Shown in pieces: positions 33,627 to 36,548 of a stretch of DNA of 36,548 bases; within the stretch, counting starts at the first letter, position 1, and the number at the start of each line of letters is the position of its first letter. The notes under the pieces were generated by a model, which saw nothing but the letters and a program-made list of their open reading frames with translations, ran no database searches and was not told the origin of the DNA. The position numbers and the translations under genes were made by a program. This DNA comes from an uncultured Granulosicoccaceae bacterium. GTDB lineage: Bacteria > Pseudomonadota > Gammaproteobacteria > Granulosicoccales > Granulosicoccaceae. The stretch is from contig CALKXD010000112.1 of assembly GCA_938003855.1 (NCBI GenBank), positions 1-36,548 on the forward strand, in the 5' to 3' direction.

Positions 33627-34601
33627 ATGAGTAGCACGCCGCAGGACATTGAATCCAGAGTGGTCCGCTATGGGGACCTGAAGCCGTGTCGAACGGCCTT
33701 TATTGATGCACACACGCCGGGCTCTGATCAAAAAGAGAACTTTACTATTATCGGTGCCGGTGTATCCGAGAGTGCTGATCAGCATGTGCATATAAACGAT
33801 GCACCGGGTTTTAATATAGGCGCGGCAGGTCAGCCACCTCGTTGTCGGAATTCATTGCATACGCACACCACTGCCGAAGTGTTTTTCATTTTGAAGGGGC
33901 GTTGGCGGTTTTTCTGGGGCCGATGGGGCGACGCTGGAGAAGTCGTGCTGGAGGAGGGCGACCTCATAAATCTGCCCACCCATATGTTCCGCGGTTTTGA
34001 AAACATCGGGACCGACTACGGGATGATTATGGCGGTTCTTGGCGGGGATGACGCCGGTGGTGGCGTGACCTGGGCGCCACAGGTTATTGAAGAGGCAAGC
34101 GATCACGGCCTCGTGCTGGGGGATAACGGGGTTCTATACGATCAAAAGCAAGGACACACGCTGCCTGATGGCGTCGTGCCAATGCCGGTGATGACAGAAG
34201 CTGCCATCGCCGATCTGGCAGAACCGTCATGCGCTGAAGTAGTACCGTATTTTGTCGCCCGCTACTGGGATATGGTCGCACTGTCAGACAGGCAGCCCGC
34301 TGAGGTTTTAGGCGCAAATGGCATGCTTGTGGATCGTCCCGGTTTCAGGGTGGAGCTGCTGACTCGAAATTCTATAGCTAACGAACCGTACCGCACTGAT
34401 CGCCACGAAGTCCTGATGGTCATGCGTGGTCACTGGCAGGTGTCATGGGATGACAAGACGACTACCCTGGCCCCCGGAGATACCTGTGCGATTCCCCCCG
34501 GTAGCTTGCGCAGTCTGAAGCCTGCCATGACTGGCGAGGCAAGTGTCTATCGTGTGATCAACACAGACGATAGTGCCGGCCCGACGCACTGGCCCTCGTG
34601 A
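33627..34601 (+). CDS. Bicupin protein with a metal site in the N-terminal cupin only
   Basis: A 324-residue two-cupin protein of the kind seen in gentisate-type dioxygenases and related enzymes. The N-terminal cupin has a full metal site: His78, His80 and Glu84 in LHTHTTAEVFFILKGRW, and His119 in LPTHMFRGFENIG. The C-terminal cupin (about residues 245-324) keeps the fold markers (EVLMVMRGHWQVSW, then PGDTCAIPPGSLRS) but its ligand positions are mostly replaced (RHEV, PPGSLRSL). It is probably structural or effector-binding. This could be a dioxygenase, isomerase or lyase, and the substrate is unknown. The ATG has no strong ribosome site. It is third-to-last of the cluster genes, same strand as the SDR. 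Confidence 0.82.
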   Translation: MSSTPQDIESRVVRYGDLKPCRTAFIDAHTPGSDQKENFTIIGAGVSESADQHVHINDAPGFNIGAAGQPPRCRNSLHTHTTAEVFFILKGRWRFFWGRWGDAGEVVLEEGDLINLPTHMFRGFENIGTDYGMIMAVLGGDDAGGGVTWAPQVIEEASDHGLVLGDNGVLYDQKQGHTLPDGVVPMPVMTEAAIADLAEPSCAEVVPYFVARYWDMVALSDRQPAEVLGANGMLVDRPGFRVELLTRNSIANEPYRTDRHEVLMVMRGHWQVSWDDKTTTLAPGDTCAIPPGSLRSLKPAMTGEASVYRVINTDDSAGPTHWPS

Positions 34602-34666
34602 GCCGACCCTGTTAATTGCAATAACCCGAAATGGAAAATCCCGCTTGTCGCTGACAAGCCATTGTT

Positions 34667-35800
34667 ATGAAAAAAATTCTATCTACCCACGTGGGCTCAC
34701 TGCCGCGCAGCCAGAAAGTGGTTGACTTCATCTTCAAGCGCGAAGCTGGCGAAGACTACGATCAAACTCAATTTGACGCGGCGATGACAGAGGCGGTGCT
34801 CGAGACCGTTGCGCGGCAGAAGGCCAGCGGTGTCGATATCGTTTCCGATGGTGAGACATCGAAAATATCCTACGCCACCTATGTGAAGGATCGCTATACC
34901 GGGTTCTCCGGTGACAGCCCGCGCAATGCGCCGCAAGATTTAAAAGACTATCCCACTTTTTTAAAACGCATCGCCGAGGCCGGAGGCACGCCGCAGTATG
35001 CACGACCCATGTGTACCGGAGAGGTGCGGTCAAAGGGGCAGGGGGAGCTTGAAAAAGACATCAGTAACCTGAAAACCGCGATGGCAGCGCATGGCATTGA
35101 GCGTGGTTTCATGAATGCCGCATCGCCCGGAGTAATATCGCTGTTTTTACAGAATAGTCACTATGCAACACGTGATGCCTATCTGGCGGCACTGGCTGAT
35201 GCCATGAAAGAGGAGTACGAAACGATTGTCGGGGCGGGCCTCGATCTACAGCTTGACTGCCCCGACCTGGCGTTGTCGCGGCATATGCTTTTTAACGAAT
35301 TATCAGACGATGAGTTCTTGAAAGTGGCGGCAAGTCACGTGGAGGCGTTGAATCATGCGCTGTCCAATGTGCCGATGGATCGGGTCCGCGTGCATATCTG
35401 CTGGGGTAACTATGAGGGCCCGCATACCTGCGATATCGGTATGGAGAAAGTTCTGCCAACACTGTTGCAAACAAAAGCGCGCTATTTATTGTTTGAAACG
35501 GCTAATCCCAGACACGCCCATGAGTGGGCGGTGTTTGAGCAATGCAAAGCGGATATCCCAGACAATGTTGTGTTGGTGCCGGGTGTGGTTGATACCACCA
35601 GTAACTTTGTCGAACATCCGGAAGTGGTCGCCCAGCGTGTCACCCGCTTCGCAGAGATCGTCGGGTCCGAGCGCGTCATTGCAGGGTCTGATTGTGGCTT
35701 TGGAACGTTCGCCGGGTTTGGTGCCGTTGATCCGGAAATTGCTTACGCAAAACTCACGAGCCTTGCCGACGGGGCAAAGCTCGCGAGTGACCGGCTGTAG
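34667..35800 (+). CDS. MetE C-terminal-like (cobalamin-independent methionine synthase II) zinc protein
   Basis: A 377-residue TIM-barrel protein of the MetE C-terminal/UROD-like superfamily. It lacks the N-terminal half of full MetE. The zinc ligands are conserved: His243 and Cys245 (VHICWG), Glu277 (LLFETAN) and Cys343 (AGSDCGFG). The N-terminus STHVGSLPRSQKVVDFIF is typical of short members. Those members include methyltransferases and epoxyalkane:coenzyme M transferase, which activate a thiol on zinc. It therefore probably transfers a methyl or alkyl group to or from a thiol such as homocysteine, glutathione or coenzyme M. Context suggests a catabolic role rather than methionine synthesis. 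It is convergent with the dehydrogenase gene, 16 bases apart. Confidence 0.88.
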   Translation: MKKILSTHVGSLPRSQKVVDFIFKREAGEDYDQTQFDAAMTEAVLETVARQKASGVDIVSDGETSKISYATYVKDRYTGFSGDSPRNAPQDLKDYPTFLKRIAEAGGTPQYARPMCTGEVRSKGQGELEKDISNLKTAMAAHGIERGFMNAASPGVISLFLQNSHYATRDAYLAALADAMKEEYETIVGAGLDLQLDCPDLALSRHMLFNELSDDEFLKVAASHVEALNHALSNVPMDRVRVHICWGNYEGPHTCDIGMEKVLPTLLQTKARYLLFETANPRHAHEWAVFEQCKADIPDNVVLVPGVVDTTSNFVEHPEVVAQRVTRFAEIVGSERVIAGSDCGFGTFAGFGAVDPEIAYAKLTSLADGAKLASDRL

Positions 35801-35816
35801 CCACGGTTATTCGTGG
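35801..35816. terminator. Short hairpin between convergent genes
   Basis: CCACG (35801-35805) and CGTGG (35812-35816) with a 6-base loop fill exactly the 16-base gap between the MetE-like stop and the convergent dehydrogenase stop. There is no T-run. A shared bidirectional terminator is possible but weak. Confidence 0.35.
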
Positions 35817-36548
35817 TCAGGTGGCGGCAAGCGACAGGGTTTGCTGCCACAGTGCAGAGTCGATGTCTACCGATGAACGCGGTTGGCGTTTGCTGCCCGG
35901 CAGTCGTGCCCCCGGTTGTTCATCGACAGCTTGCTGCAGTTGTGCCAGACTTTGCCAGAAGTGGTCGCCTGAGAAAGTGGTTGGGTCGACCATAAAATAG
36001 AACTGCCCCAGACCATGAGGTGGACCGTCAGCGAGCTTCAGGCCTTTAACGCCGGTGGAACCGACACTGCCTGTTAGTGCTGCGGCTAGAATTTCTGTCA
36101 TCAGGCCAAAGCCAAAGCCTTTGTAACCACCGGTAGAGACCAATGATCCTTTCAGAGCAGCGTTCGGGTCGGTTGTGGATTTGCCTTCACTGTCGACCGC
36201 CCAGCCCTCCGGGATTGATTCACCGGCGCTGGCAGCCATGGTGATCTTACCCAGTGCCACCGCACTGGTACTCTGATCAAATTGAAACGCAACGCCACCG
36301 TCGTTAGCCGGTATTGCCATGGCTATCGGGTTGGTGCCCAGCAACGCTTTGTTTCCGCCCGGTGGTGAGACTACGGCCGAAGCATTAGTAAAGCCAATGC
36401 CAATGAATCCGGCGTTGGCAATTTGCTCGGTAAAGTATCCCAGTGATGTGCACGTGTGTGAGTGGCTGATGGCCAGCGCACAGGTTCCGGCATCTCTGGC
36501 AACAGTTATTGCTGTCTCTATGCCCCTCGCGAACGCTGGTTGCGCAAA
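35817..36548 (-). CDS. Ldh2 (malate/L-lactate/ureidoglycolate) family dehydrogenase, truncated by window edge
   Basis: The C-terminal 243 residues of an NAD(P)-dependent 2-hydroxyacid dehydrogenase of the type-2 malate/L-lactate family. The frame is open to the right edge, so the N-terminus is missing, and the internal TTG at 36344 is not the start. Family landmarks are ISHSHTCTSLGYF (catalytic His region, S-H-x-G-x-x-G-Y type), SPPGGNKALLGTNPIAMAIP, MAASAGESIPEGWAVDSEGKSTTDPNAAL, GGYKGFGFGLMTEILAAALTGS, and YFMVDPTTFSG. The family includes ComC, an L-sulfolactate dehydrogenase, as well as malate, lactate and ureidoglycolate enzymes. Beside an HpsN-like enzyme the sulfolactate option is worth noting, but nothing in the sequence proves it. 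Confidence 0.85.
   Translation of the reverse strand, partial: FAQPAFARGIETAITVARDAGTCALAISHSHTCTSLGYFTEQIANAGFIGIGFTNASAVVSPPGGNKALLGTNPIAMAIPANDGGVAFQFDQSTSAVALGKITMAASAGESIPEGWAVDSEGKSTTDPNAALKGSLVSTGGYKGFGFGLMTEILAAALTGSVGSTGVKGLKLADGPPHGLGQFYFMVDPTTFSGDHFWQSLAQLQQAVDEQPGARLPGSKRQPRSSVDIDSALWQQTLSLAAT

Noticed and set aside
1-36548. Mobile element, prophage, defence system or CRISPR array
   Set aside because: No transposase, integrase, phage structural gene, restriction or toxin gene, or regularly spaced repeat was found on either strand.

Overview
The window looks like chromosomal DNA of a free-living, metabolically broad proteobacterium, most likely a marine or other aquatic gammaproteobacterium. 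This is inferred from gene content (ACT-domain SerB, a DUF3429 membrane protein, a SulP/universal-stress-protein pair, glutaryl-CoA dehydrogenase, a MacAB-type exporter) and not from any marker gene. There is no rRNA, tRNA, CRISPR array, transposase or phage gene. Both ends cut through genes: a cystathionine beta-synthase at the left edge and an Ldh2-family dehydrogenase at the right edge. Several genes start, or probably start, at TTG.

Left part (1-7.5 kb): a 5'-truncated cystathionine beta-synthase with a CBS-domain pair, a small lipoprotein, a phytanoyl-CoA-dioxygenase-like Fe/2-oxoglutarate oxygenase and a doubtful small ORF. Facing them on the minus strand are a SulP anion transporter coupled to a tandem-domain universal stress protein, and a SnoaL/NTF2-like protein. 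A DUF3429 membrane protein follows on the plus strand. At 7.3-11.3 kb, minus-strand genes encode a complete three-subunit molybdenum hydroxylase (FAD, 2x[2Fe-2S], Mo-pterin), followed by a MoaD/ThiS-like protein ending in Gly-Gly.

Middle (11.4-25.5 kb): a glutathione-S-transferase-like protein; a histidine kinase/OmpR-type regulator pair with overlapping reading frames; an M20-type amidohydrolase; a secreted SGNH esterase; a small DUF6524-like membrane protein; and a minus-strand run of HMG-CoA lyase, phosphoserine phosphatase and a HI0933-type flavoprotein. A divergent SDR lacking the catalytic Tyr/Lys and glutaryl-CoA dehydrogenase follow. Several intergenic regions here carry strong inverted repeats.

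Right part (25.8-36.5 kb): a four-gene MacAB-like export operon (ATPase, two paralogous permeases, periplasmic adaptor) whose frames overlap or nearly abut. Next is the most interesting locus, an apparently uncharacterised catabolic cluster. It holds an HpsN-like member of the histidinol-dehydrogenase superfamily, a classical SDR and a double-SnoaL-like protein, all with overlapping frames, then a bicupin and a MetE-C-terminal-like zinc protein. A convergent Ldh2-family dehydrogenase ends the window. An extended dyad shaped like a LacI-family operator overlaps a plausible promoter upstream of the first gene. The likely theme is stepwise oxidation and thiol- or methyl-transfer processing of a small polar compound, possibly an organosulfonate or methylated osmolyte. 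The substrate cannot be read from sequence alone.
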